Below, one piece after another: positions 1 through 12,800 of a stretch of DNA of 64,000 bases. Under the pieces are notes generated by a model. The model made no database searches and had not been told where the DNA came from. It saw nothing but the letters and a program-made list of their open reading frames with translations. The position numbers were made by a program, and so were the translations under genes. Within the stretch, counting starts at the first letter, position 1. Every line of letters begins with the position of its first letter. This DNA is from Xanthomonas prunicola. Lineage in GTDB: Bacteria > Pseudomonadota > Gammaproteobacteria > Xanthomonadales > Xanthomonadaceae. The stretch spans positions 62,001 to 126,000 of the forward strand of contig NZ_PHKV01000005.1 of NCBI RefSeq assembly GCF_002846205.1, given 5' to 3'.

Positions 1-810
1 GCAGCGCGGATTCCGCTCGGCCGTCCCTTGCCAGGCAGCCGTGTTTACGTGCTCGACCGTCATGGCCAACCGACGCCGATCGGCGTCGCCGGCGAACTGC
101 ATCTCGCCGGTGCGCAGTTGGCGCAAGGCTATCTGCATCGCCCCGACCTGACCGCCGAGCGCTTCGTGCCCGATCCGTTCGCCGAACAAGCCGGCGAGCG
201 CATGTACAAGACCGGCGACCTGGCTTGTTGGCGCGACGATGGCACACTCGATTTCCTCGGCCGCAACGACGCGCAGGTCACGATCCGTGGCTTTCGCATC
301 GAGCCGGGAGAGATCCAAGCGGCACTGCGCAGCTGCGCTGGCGTGCAGGAAGCCGTGGTCATCGCGCGCGACGACACTGGCGAGAAACGCCTGGTCGCCT
401 ATCTGGTCGGCGATGCTTCGATACTGGAGCCGGCAACGCTGCGCAGCCAACTCGCTACGCGCTTACCCGACCACATGCTGCCAGCGGCCTACGTGCAGCT
501 CGATGCGCTGCCGCTGACGCCCAACGGCAAACTCGATCGCGCCGCCCTGCCGGTACCCGACGATCAGGCGCTCGATCTGCACGCCTATGTCGCCCCGCAA
601 GGCGAATTGGAACAGGTGCTGGTGACGCTATGGAGCGAGCTGCTCGGCGTCGAGCAAGTCGGGCGCAACGATGATTTCTTCGCCCTCGGCGGCCACTCGC
701 TGCTGGCGATCAAACTGATCGAACGTCTACGCCGGCTCGGCTGGCAAATCGATGTGCGGGCATTGTTCGCACAGCCCACGCCCGCGGGCCTGGCGGTCAA
801 TCTGCAAACC
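1..810 (+). other. NRPS module 1 (partial): A-domain C-terminus and PCP
   Basis: Only the last third of this adenylation domain is visible: the IPLGRPL region, then TGDLA, the A8-like region (VTIRGFRIE, with Thr where Lys is usual) and NGKLDR near 520-545. The substrate-pocket residues lie upstream, so the substrate cannot be read. The PCP has its serine at 697-699 (GGHS). The following condensation domain is of the putative dual type, so this residue may be converted to the D form. Confidence 0.9.
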
Positions 811-3800
811 GCCTCCGCCATCGAGGTGCCACCCAATCGGATCGGGCCCGAGTGCACATGCATCACTCCGGACCTACTGCCGCTGGTCGCGCTGACGCAA
901 GCGGAGATCGACGCGATCGTGGCCACCGTCGACGGTGGCGTGGTCAACGTGCAGGACATCTATCCGCTGGCGCCATTGCAGGAAGGCCTGCTCTTCCATC
1001 ACCTGGCCGATCCGCTCGCCGACCCGTATCTGCATTCGTCCGTGCTCGGCTTCCCTGCCAAAGAGCAACTCGACCGCTTCCTCGACGCACTGGATCAGGT
1101 CATTGCCCGCCACGACATCCTGCGCACCGGCGTCGTCTGGCAAGGACTGTCTGCACCGGTGCAGGTGGTCTGGCGCCAGGCGGTCGTGCCACGTCGGATG
1201 CATTGCTTCGAGGGACCAGACCCTGCGACCGGGCTACTGGCCTGGCTGCACGCGCCCGAAGCAGCCCCGAGCCTGCAGCACGCACCGTTGATCCACGCCC
1301 ATCTGGCCCACGACACCACCACCGGACGCTGGCTGCTCGGCCTGCAACAGCATCACCTGGTCATGGACCACACCACGCTGGAACTCGTGATCGAGGAAGT
1401 CCGCGCGCATCTGGACGGGCGACACCAGCAATTGCCGACGCCCTTGCCGTTCCGCAACTTCGTCGCTCATGCGCACGCCGGTGTGTCCGAGCAGGAGCAC
1501 AAGGCGTTTTTCACCACGATGCTCGCCGATATCGATGCACCCACCGCGCCATTCGGCGTACTTGCACCGGTGCGCGACCCGGCCGCGCTGCACTTTCTGC
1601 GCCTGTCGGTGCCTGCAACACTGGCCACCGCCGTGCGCACTCAGGCGCGCCAACATGGCATCAGTGCCGCCACCCTGTTCCATCTGGCCTATGCCCTGCT
1701 GCTGGCCCGCACCAGCGGCACGACTGAAGCTGTATTCGCCACGCTGCTCTTTGGGCGCATGCATGCCAGCGCCGGCGTCGACCGCGTGCTGGGCATGTTC
1801 CTCAACACCTTGCCCATCCGCCTCGACGCGTCCCACGGCAGCGTGCTGGATGCGGTACGCCAGACGCAACTCTGCCTGGCCCAGCTGCTGCACCACGAAC
1901 ATGCCCCACTGGCATTGGCCCAGCGCTGCAGCACGCTGGATCCGTCCACCCCTTTGCTCAATGCCTTACTCAACTACCGCTACGTCGGCGGCAGCGCGGT
2001 CCTGGGCGTGGAGCCAGAGGGCGAAGACCTCGCCGCTCTGGACGGGGTACAGGAGATCGCCGGTCAGGAGCGCACGCACTACCCATTGCTGGTATCGGTC
2101 AACGACCAACAGCCCAGCGGTGGATTTTCACTGGACGTGCAATGCGTCCAAAAGATCGGTACCGAACGTATCGCGGCGATGCTCCTGCAGACCCTGCAGG
2201 TACTGATCCAGGCATTGGAGCACGCACCGCAGACCGCACTGCATGCCTTGGATCTGCTACCGGAGAACGAGCGTCAAGCGCTGCACCATTTCAATGACAC
2301 GACCGCCGAGCTCGATGGCAGCGGCTATCTGCATCGTGCAATCCAAGCGCAGGCGCGGCGCACGCCGCAGGCTGTCGCGCTGGTGGAAGGTGAGGTCGAA
2401 CTCAGCTACGCCGCGCTCGATGCCCGCGCCAACCAGCTTGCGCATCATCTGATCGCCCTTGGTGTGGTACCCGAAGACCGCGTAGCCGTGTGTCTGCCAC
2501 GCAGTCTCGATCTGGTCGTCGCGCTGCTCGCCGTGCTGAAGGCCGGCGCGGCTTATCTACCGCTGGAAACAGATGTACCGCCCGCGCGCTTGGACGGCAT
2601 GCTCGCCGATGCGCAGCCTGCTGTTCTGCTCGCCTATCGCGAGACTGCCGCGCGGCTTGAGCGACGCGAACAGCAAAACACGGTGCTTCTGGATACCGAC
2701 CAGGCTGCGTGGAAGAAGGCGCCCACGCACGCCCCCGTCGTGCCGGCCTTGCACCCGCAGCATCCGGCCTACGTCCTCTACACCTCCGGCTCGACCGGCC
2801 AGCCCAAGGGCGTGGTCAACACCCATGCCGGTATCGACAACCGCCTGCAGTGGATGCAGCAGGCGCTGCAACTGCACTCCTCGCAGCGTGTGTTGCAGAA
2901 AACCCCGGTCGGCTTCGATGTGTCGGTCTGGGAACTGTTCTGGCCGTTGCGCGTCGGTGCCTGTCTGGTGCTGGCCGAACCCGGTGGCCACAAGGATCCT
3001 GCTTATCTGATCGCACTGATCGAGCAGACCGGTATCGACACCGTGCACTTCGTGCCCTCGATGTTGCGCGTGTTCCTGGACGCTTTGCCGCAAGGCGCAT
3101 GCGCGAGTCTGCAACGCATCGTCTGCAGCGGCGAAGCCTTGCCAGCGGATTTGGCGGCTGACGCACTTGCTCGCTTGCCGCAAACGCGGTTGTACAACCT
3201 CTACGGCCCAACCGAAGCGGCGGTGGATGTCAGCGTCTGGGAATGCAGCGATGCGGATGTAACCAATGTGCCGATCGGCCGACCGATTGCCAACACCCGC
3301 CTGCACGTGCTCGATGCGCATCGCGCACTCGCACCGGTCGGTGTGACCGGCGAACTGCAGATCGCCGGCGTACAGCTCGCCCGCGGCTACCTGGGCAGGC
3401 CTGATCTGACCGCCGAGCGCTTCGTCCCCGATCCGTTCGCAGAACAGCCCGGCCAGCGCATGTATCGCACGGGCGATCTGGCGCGCTGGCGCGTCGATGG
3501 CGCGCTGGAGTATCTCGGCCGCAACGACGAGCAGATCAAGCTGCGCGGGGTACGCATCGAACTCGGCGAAATCGCTGCCGCGCTACGTGCCTGCAATGGT
3601 GTGCGCGAGGCTGTCGTCATTGCCCGCGAGAACGCAGGCGAAAAACGATTGATCGCCTATCTGGTCGGCGATGCAACGCCGCTGGACGGCACTGATGTGC
3701 CCACTGCCGACGCACTGCGCACGCAACTGGCCGCATGCCTGCCCGAGGTCATGCTCCCCAGCGCCTATGTGTGGCTCGATACCTTGCCGTTGACGACCAA

Positions 3801-6800
3801 CGGCAAGCTCGATCGCCGCGCACTGCCGGCAGCGGATGCCGATGCGCTCGCAGCACAGGCCTACGTTGCACCGGAAGGCGAGATGGAAACACAAGTGGCC
3901 GCACTGTGGAGCGAATTGCTCGGCATCGAAGGAGTCGGCCGCCACGACAGTTTCTTCGCCCTGGGCGGACATTCGCTGCTGGCGATGCGGCTGATCTCGC
4001 GTCTGCGCGGCACGCTGGGCCGGGAACTGCCGCTGGCCACGCTGTTCGCCCAGCCACGCCTGGCCGACTTGGCCCATGTGCTGGAAGGCGCCGCTGCCAT
4101 CGCCCTGCCGGCCATCGTGCCGGCCGATCGTCGCCAGCCGCTTCCTCTGTCCTTCGCCCAGAAGCGCCTGTGGTTCCTCGCCCAATTAGACACGCGCGCC
4201 AATCTGGCCTCGCATATCCCGATCGGCCTGCGCCTGCACGGCGCGCTCGCGGCCGATGTCTTGCAGCGGGCGCTGGATCGGATCGTGGCCCGGCATGAAG
4301 CGTTGCGCACGCGCTTCGTCGCGGTTGATGGCGGAGCGAGACAGGAGATTGCCCCGGCCGACAGCGGCTTTGCCTTGCGCCGTTTCGATCTCTCCCAGCA
4401 TCCCGATGCCGACACCGAGATCCGGGCACATGCGCAACACGAAGCCAATGAGGTCTTCGATCTGAGCAATGGCCCGCTGGCGCGCGGACGCTTGTTGCGG
4501 CTCGGCAACGACACGCATGTGTTGTTCCTGACCCTGCATCACCTGGTCGCCGACGGCTGGTCCATCGGCGTGCTGGTGCGCGAGTTCGTTGCGCTGTACA
4601 CCGCAATGATCGACGGCCAGCCCGATCCGCTGCCGCCGCTGCCACTGCAATACGCCGATGTGGCGGTCTGGCAGCAGCACACGCTCGGCGAACACGCCCT
4701 GCAACGCCAGCGTCGCTTCTGGCAGGATCATCTGGCCGGTGCCCCCGAGCTGCTGGAACTGCCCACCGACCGGCCGCGTCCGGCGCTGCAGGACTATCGC
4801 GGCGACGCGCTGACCTTCCAGGTAGATCAGCCCACCAGCATCGCGCTGAAGGCGCTGTCTGAGCGCCACGGCGCCACCTTGTACATGACCTTGTTAGCCG
4901 GTTGGGCGATCCTGCTGGCACGCTTGTCGGGTCAGCAGGAGGTTGTCATCGGTTCTCCTGTGGCCAACCGCAACCGCAGCGAACTCGAACCGCTGATCGG
5001 CCTGTTCCTCAACACCCAGGCATTGCGTATCGACCTGTCGGCCGATCCGTCGGTCGCCGCGCTGCTGGCGCAGGTGCGCGCGATTGCTTTGGCCGCACAG
5101 GACCATCAGGATCTACCGTTCGAACAGGTCATCGAAGCGCTCAACCCCAGCCGCAGCATGGCGCATGCACCGCTTTACCAAGTGGTCCTGGCGATGCAGA
5201 ACACGCCGCAAGAGGACCTGACGCTGCCGGGGCTGCACATCACCACGCTGCCGACTGGACAGGTCTCCGCCCAGGTGGACCTGTGGTGGTCGATCAGCGA
5301 AACCGATGCGGGCTTGCACGGCTCGGTGATTTACGCCAGCACGTTGTTCGAGCGCGCCACCGTGCAACGCTGGATGCAGATGTGGATCACGGTGTTGCGG
5401 GCCATGACCGCACAACCGGCCTGCGCGGTGAGCGCGCTACCACTGCTACCCGAAGACCAACGCACACAGCTGCTGCAGCAGTTCAACCACAGCGCTGCGC
5501 CGTGGCCGGACGCACCGCTGTTGCAGCCACTGTTCGCTGCGCAGTGCCGGCGCACTCCCGACGCACCGGCGCTGTCCGATGCGCAGCTGCAGCTGTCCTA
5601 CGCGCAGCTGGATGCACGCGCCAACCGCCTGGCCCACCGCCTGATCGCCGCTGGCGTGCGCCCGGACACGCGCGTGGCGCTGTATCTGTCGCGCGGCGCC
5701 GAGCGCCTGGTCGCTCTGTTGGCCGTATTCAAGGCCGGCGGCGCCTATGTCCCGCTCGACCCCGATCAGCCCACCGAGCGGGTCGCCTTCATGCTCGACG
5801 ATGCCCGCGTGCGCGTCGTGCTCACCGACACGCAGCTGCAGCAGCAATTGCCCGCCAGTCGCGCCCTGCAGCAGACCCGCGTCCTGCTGCTCGATGTACC
5901 GACCTCGGCCGCGGACACGGCCCACGACCACGCGCCGGTCATCGATGGCTTGCATCCAGATCACCTGGCCTACGTCGTCTACACCTCCGGCTCCACCGGT
6001 CAGCCCAAGGGCGTCATGGTCAGCCATCGCGGCCTGGTCAATCTGGCCGTGGCCCAGATCGCCGCCTTCGGCGTGCAGCCGCACAGCCGCGTGCTGCAAC
6101 TTGCCAGCATCGGCTTCGACGCCTGCGTGTCCGAGCTGCTGATGGCCTGGCTGGCCGGCGCCTGCCTGCACGTCCCGCGGGCCGAGGCGTTAGCCGGATC
6201 GGCCTTGCTCGAGGTATTGCAGCAACAGCGCATCACCCATCTGACCGTGACCCCGACCGTGCTGGCCTCGCTGCCCGAACAGGTCAGTTGCCCCAGCCTG
6301 CAGACCCTGGTGCTGGCCGGCGAGGCGGCCGACACCGACCTGGCCCGCCGCTGGCAAGCGCACACCCGCGTCATCAACGCCTATGGCCCCACCGAGGCCA
6401 GCGTCTGCGCCAGCCTGCATCTGGACGGTGTCCAGCACGGCGAGCGCCTGCCGATCGGCCGGCCGATGGCCAATGTCCGCCTGTACGTGCTCGATCCGCA
6501 CGGCCGACCCGCGCCGATCGGCGTGGCCGGCGAACTGCATATCGCCGGCCATGGCCTGGCGCGTGGCTATCTGCGGCGTCCGGACCTGACCGCCGAACGC
6601 TTCGTCCCCGATCCGTTCGCCCAACAGCCCGGCCAACGCATGTATAAGACCGGCGACCTGGCGCGTTGGACTGCCGACGGCAACCTGGAGTTTCTCGGTC
6701 GCAACGACGACCAGATCAAGTTGCGTGGCGTGCGCATCGAACTGGCCGAAATCGAAAGCGCGCTGCGCAGTTGCGCTGGCGTACGCGATGCGGTTGTCAT

Positions 6801-9800
6801 CGCTGCTGAAGATAGCGGCGGCGGCAAACGGCTGGTCGCCTATCTGGTCGGCAATGGCCTCGCACTTGATGCAGGCAACTTGCGCACCGAACTTGCTAGC
6901 CGCCTTCCCGAAGTCATGCTGCCAGCCGCCTATGTGCAGCTGGACGCACTCCCGCTAACGCCCAACGGCAAGCTCGATCGCCGTGCGCTGCCAGCACCGG
7001 ATACCGATGCACTCGCCACGCACACCTACGTGGCGCCCGAGGGCGAACTGGAAGGACTGCTGGCCGCGCTATGGAGCGAGCTGCTCGGCGTCGAGCAGGT
7101 CAGCCGTCACGCCAGCTTCTTCGCCCTGGGCGGTCACTCGTTGCTGGCCATCAAGCTGATCGAGCGTCTGCGCCAGCATGGCTGGGCGCTGCAGGTGCGT
7201 GCGCTGTTCGGCGCCACCACCCTGGCCGACCTGGCCGCCGCGCTGCGTCCCAGCGGCGCGGTCGAGGTGCCCCCCAACCGCATCACCGTCGATTGCACCC
7301 GCATCACGCCCGCGCTCTTGCCGCTGGTGCAACTGACCCAGGACGAGATCGACGCAGCCGTGGCCACCGTCGATGGCGGTGCGGCCAACGTGCAGGACAT
7401 CTACCCGCTGACCGCACTGCAGGAAGGCCTGTTGTTCCATCACCGTGCCAGCTCTCTGAGCGATGCCTACCTGAGCTTCAGTGTGCTGGCCTTCGACACC
7501 CGCGCGCAGCTGGACGCGTTCATTGCCGCGCTGGAAGCGGTCATTGCCCGCCACGACATCCTGCGCACCGGTTTCGCCTGGCAGGGCCTGAGCGCGCCCG
7601 TGCAGATCGTCTGGCGTCACGCCACCCTCCCGCGTCAGGAACACTGCATCGATGCCTCCGATGTGCTGGCAGCGTTGAAGCAGCGCATGGACCCACGCAG
7701 CGCTCGCATGGATATCACCCAGGCACCGCTGCTGCGTGGCCATCTTGTCGAGGATCGGCACCACGCACGCTGGTTGCTGGGCCTGCAGACCCACCACCTG
7801 ATGATCGATCACACCACGCTGGAATTGTTGATCGAAGAAGTGCAAGCGCATCTGGATCAGCGCCAGCAGCAACTCCCCGAGCCGCTGCCATTTCGCAATC
7901 TGGTCGCGCAGGCACGCCTGGGCGTGAGCGAGGCAGAGCACCGTGCTTTCTTCACGCAACAGCTTGGCGATCTGGAGACACCCACCGCACCGTTTGATTT
8001 GTGGGAAGTGCGCGGCAGTGGCGCCGAGATCGAGGAGCACCAGCAGTTACTGCCACAGCCGTTATGCGCCGCATTGCGCTTGCAGGCGCGACGTCTCGAC
8101 GTCAGCCCCGCCAGCGTGTTTCACCTGGCCTATGCGCTGATGCTGGCCCAGGCCAGCGGCCGCGACGATGTCGTGTTCGGTACCACGCTGTTCGGGCGCA
8201 TGCATGCCGGCAGCGGTGCACACCGGGTGCTGGGCATGTTCATCAACACCCTGCCTATCCGACTGCGCCGCGATCATCGCGGCGTACACGACGCGGTGCG
8301 CGACACCCAGCAGCGGCTCGCCCAGTTGATCCATCACGAACATGCCCCGCTGGCCCTGGCACAGCGATGCAGCGGCATCGTCGCACCCGCACCGCTGTTC
8401 ATTGCATTGCTCAACTACCGGCATGCCGGCGGCAGCGCAGTGCAAGCGCCGAGCGGAACATCGCAGGCCTGGCATGGCATACAGATGCTGGAGTCGCAGG
8501 ATCGTACCAGTTACCCGCTGACGCTTTCGGTCGATGACATCCGTGCGAATGCGAGTTTTGCACTGCAAGTCCAGGTGGACCAGCGCATCGGTGCCGCGCG
8601 TGTCATTGCGCTGATGCTGCAAGCTGTACAGGCATTAGTGAAGGCGCTGGAAGACGCGCCGGAGACGGCCCTGCACGCGCTACACCTGCTGCCCGCCGAT
8701 GAACGCGCTCAGCTGCAAGACTTCACCGTCACCGAAACGACTCCGCTCGCGCACGCACAATGCATCCATCATCTGTTCGAAGCGCAGGTCCGTCGCACAC
8801 CCAACGCCATCGCGCTGTACGCCGATAACCGCGAACTCAGCTACGCGGCGCTCGATGCGCGCGCCAACCGGCTGGCGCATCGCTTATGTGCTCTAGGTGT
8901 GACACCGGAACACCGCGTCGCGCTGTACTTGCCGCGCGGTATCGAGCAGATCGTCGCGCTACTGGCGACGCTCAAGGCCGGCGCCGCCTATCTGCCGCTG
9001 GACCCGGAGCTGCCCGACGCACGCCTGGCCTTCCTGCTCGACGATAGCCGCCCGCGTGCGGTGCTGACGTGTGACGCCCTGCACGCGCGGCTGCAGTCTC
9101 TCGGCCGTGCCATGCAAGGCGCCAGCGTGCTGACATTGGATCAGGATGCAGATGTGGATCTGCACGATCCAGGCGCACCGACCATCCCCGGCCTGTGCCC
9201 GGACAACCTGGCCTACGTCATCTACACCTCCGGCTCCACCGGACAACCCAAAGGCACGCTGCTTACCCACGCAGGCGCCACGCATTACCTGCAGTGGGCG
9301 AGCGAGACCTATCGCCCATTCCCCAGCGCGGTGGTGTCGTCCTCGCTGGCCTTCGACGCCACGCTGACCAGCCTGCTGGCACCGTTGTTGTGTGGAGCCA
9401 GGGTCGAACTGCTGCCTGAGCACAACACGCTGGGCGCCTTGCGCCAGCGTCTATGCGATCCCACCCCGTTGGGCTTGGTCAAACTCACGCCAGCCCATCT
9501 GGAAGTGCTGGGCCAGCAATTCGCCGACCATGCCGAACCGCTCAGCCCGGCGGTGATGGTGATCGGGGGCGAAGCTTTATCTCCAGCCACACTCGCACGT
9601 TGGCAAGCACTCGCCCCCAACACCCGCTTGATCAACGAATACGGCCCGACCGAGACCGTGGTCGGCTGCGTGGTACACGACGCAACGCACGATGCCCCAG
9701 CCCCGAATGGTCGGGTGCCGATCGGCCGTCCGATCGACCATCTACGCATCCATGTGCTCGATCGCCACGGTCAGCTGACGCCGATCGGCGTCGCCGGGCA

Positions 9801-12800
9801 CCTGCATATCGCCGGACCGCAACTGGCACGCGGCTACCTCGGTCGCCCCGATTTGACCGCCGAACGCTTCGTGCCCGATCCGTTTGCAGCACAGCCCGGT
9901 CAACGCATGTACCGCAGCGGCGACCTGGCCAGTTGGCATGCCGACGGCACACTCGACGTCCTCGGCCGCAACGACGACCAAGTCAAGCTGCGCGGCTTCC
10001 GCATCGAACTGGGCGAAATCGTCGCCGCGCTGCGTGCCTGCGCTGGCGTGCGGGACGCCGCCGTGCTGCTGCGCGAAGACACACCCGGCGAGCAACGCCT
10101 GGTGGCGTATCTGGTAGACGACGCCGGCAACCAGAGCGCTCCGTTGGCACTGCGCGAAGCCTTGGCTGCACGCCTGCCCGAGGTCATGCTGCCAAGCGCC
10201 TATGTGCGACTCGATGCTCTGCCGCTCACCGCCAACGGCAAGCTCGATCGCCGCGCACTGCCGGCACCGGGCGCGGACGCCCTCGCCGCACAGGCGTATC
10301 TGGCCCCGGAAGGCGAGCAGGAAATCCTACTGGCCACCCTGTGGAGCGAACTGCTCGAGATCGAGCGGATTGGCCGCAACGACAGCTTTTTCGCCCTCGG
10401 CGGCGATTCGCTACTGGCGATCGTGTTGATCGAACGCCTGCAGCAATCCGGTTGGCAGTTGGACATCGGCGCCCTGTTCAATACACCGGTGCTGGGCACG
10501 CTGGCAGACGCGCTACGTCCGGCGGCAATCGCGCCGGTGCCGGCCAACCGGATCGTGCGCGATTGCACGCGGATCACACCCGACCTGTTGCCGCTGGTCG
10601 CGCTGACCCAGACCGAGATCGACGCGGTGGTGGCGACCGTCGCCGGCGGCGCTGCCAACGTGCAGGACATCTATCCGCTGGCCTCGCTGCAGGAAGGCTT
10701 GCTGTTTCACCACCTGCAACATACCGACAGCGACCCCTATGTCATGCCCGGTCTGCACGCATTCGCCAGCCGTGCAGAGCTCGACCGCTTCCTGGCCGCA
10801 TTGAACAGCGTGATCGCGCGTCACGACATCCTGCGTACCGCCTTTGTCTGGCATGGCGTGCGTGAAGCGGTGCAAGTGGTCTGGCGACAGGCGCCACTGC
10901 GACTGCATTCCCATGTTCTGGAGAGCGACGATGCACTGGAGCAACTGCAGCGCTGTCTGACATCCCCGCAGGCGCGGATCGATCCGCAACAGGCGCCGCT
11001 ACTGCATGCGCACCTGATCCACGACGCGGTCAACCAGCGTTGGTTGCTCGGCATGCTCTACCACCACCTGGTGATGGACCACACCTCGATGGATCTGGCG
11101 ATCGAGGAAGTTGGCGCGTTCCTGGCCGGCACCGCAGACGCCCTGCCGGCGCCACTGCCGTTCCGCGAATTCGTCGCTCGCGCCCGGCTGCGCGGCGCGG
11201 CGCAGACGCAGGAAGCGTTCTTCAGCAAACTGCTGGGCGACGTCACGCAGACCACCGCGCCCTACGGCATGCTGGATGTGCACGGCGATGGCAGCACGGT
11301 GCGCGAAGCGCACCTGCAGGTTCCCGATGCGCTGACCCAGGCGCTGCGCGCGCACGCGCGTGCGCTGAATGTGAGCATGGCCAGCCTGTTCCATCTCGCC
11401 TACGCACTGGTGGTGGCCACTACCAGCGGACGCGACGACGTGGTGTTCGGCACCACGCTGTTCGGTCGCATGCAGGGCGGCAGCGGCATCCACCGCGTGC
11501 TGGGCATGTTCCTCAATACCCTGCCGCTGCGCCTGCGCATCGACACCACCAGCGTGGCCGATGCGGTAAGCACGGTGCAGGGACTGTTGGCGATGCTCAT
11601 GCAGCACGAGCACGCACCGTTGAGTCTGGCTCAGCGCTGCAGCGGCGTCGCTGCGCCGGCGCCGTTGTTCACCGCCCTGCTCAACTATCGCCACGTCGCC
11701 AGCAGCCAGGCGTCGGATACGCTGCCGGACTGGGCCGGCATGCAATCGCTGGGCGCCAGCGAGCGCACCAACTATCCGCTGTCCTTGTCGGTGAACGATG
11801 ACGACCGCGGTTTCTGGTTGGATGTGCAGACCGGGCCCGCTGCCACACCCGAGTCGGTCGGTCAGCTCATGCTCGAAGCCCTGCGGCAAGTTTCGCAAGC
11901 GCTTGCCGATGCACCGCACACCGCCTTGCATGATCTGCATATCCTGCCGGAGCTCATGCGCACTGACATCGTCGTTGGCTTCAACCCGGCGCCCAGCGAC
12001 GCCCCCGCAGTCGGCATCGCGCACTTGTTCGCTGCACAGGCGGCGCGCACGCCGCAGGCACCGGCGTTGATCGATGCCCACGGCAGCACCCTCACCTATG
12101 CTGAACTCGCCCAACGCGCCGAGCGCCTGGCCTGCCGTCTGCGTGCCTTGGGCATCGGGCCGGAAGCGCGGGTCGCGGTATGCATGCCGCGCGGCATCGA
12201 TCTGGTGGCAACGCTGCTGGGCGTATTCCAGGCGGGCGCGGCCTACGTACCGCTGGACCCGGAGTATCCCGCGCAACGCCGTACCGACATCCTGCGCGAC
12301 TGCCAGCCGCAGATTCTGGTAGCAACCTCGGCATGCGCATACGCGCTGCCGCCACAGGTCGACGTGCCGCTGCTGTGGTACGACGCCCCTGGCGACGCGG
12401 TGATTGCCGTACCGACCGAAATTGCCGCGCCGCATGCCGCGCAGTTGGCCTATCTGATCTACACCTCCGGTTCCAGCGGACGTCCCAAGGGAGTCATGGT
12501 CGAGCACGGCGCGTTGGCCGCCTACTGCGTCGCCGCCGCCGAGCTGTTTGGCCTGAGCGGCGAAGACGACGTCCTGCAGCAGAATTCGATCAACTTCGAT
12601 CTGTCGTTGGAAGAACTGCTGCCTGCGCTGATCGCCGGCGCCTGCCTGCGGCTGGCGCCATTGCCGCTGGATGCCGTTGCCACACCAACGCCCGCCAGTG
12701 TGCTGCATCTGACCAGCGCGCATTGGCATGCGCTGGTGAGCGTATGGACGCAAGCGCCCGAACAAGCGCGCCAGCAGCTACAGCAGGTGCGCCTGATCAA

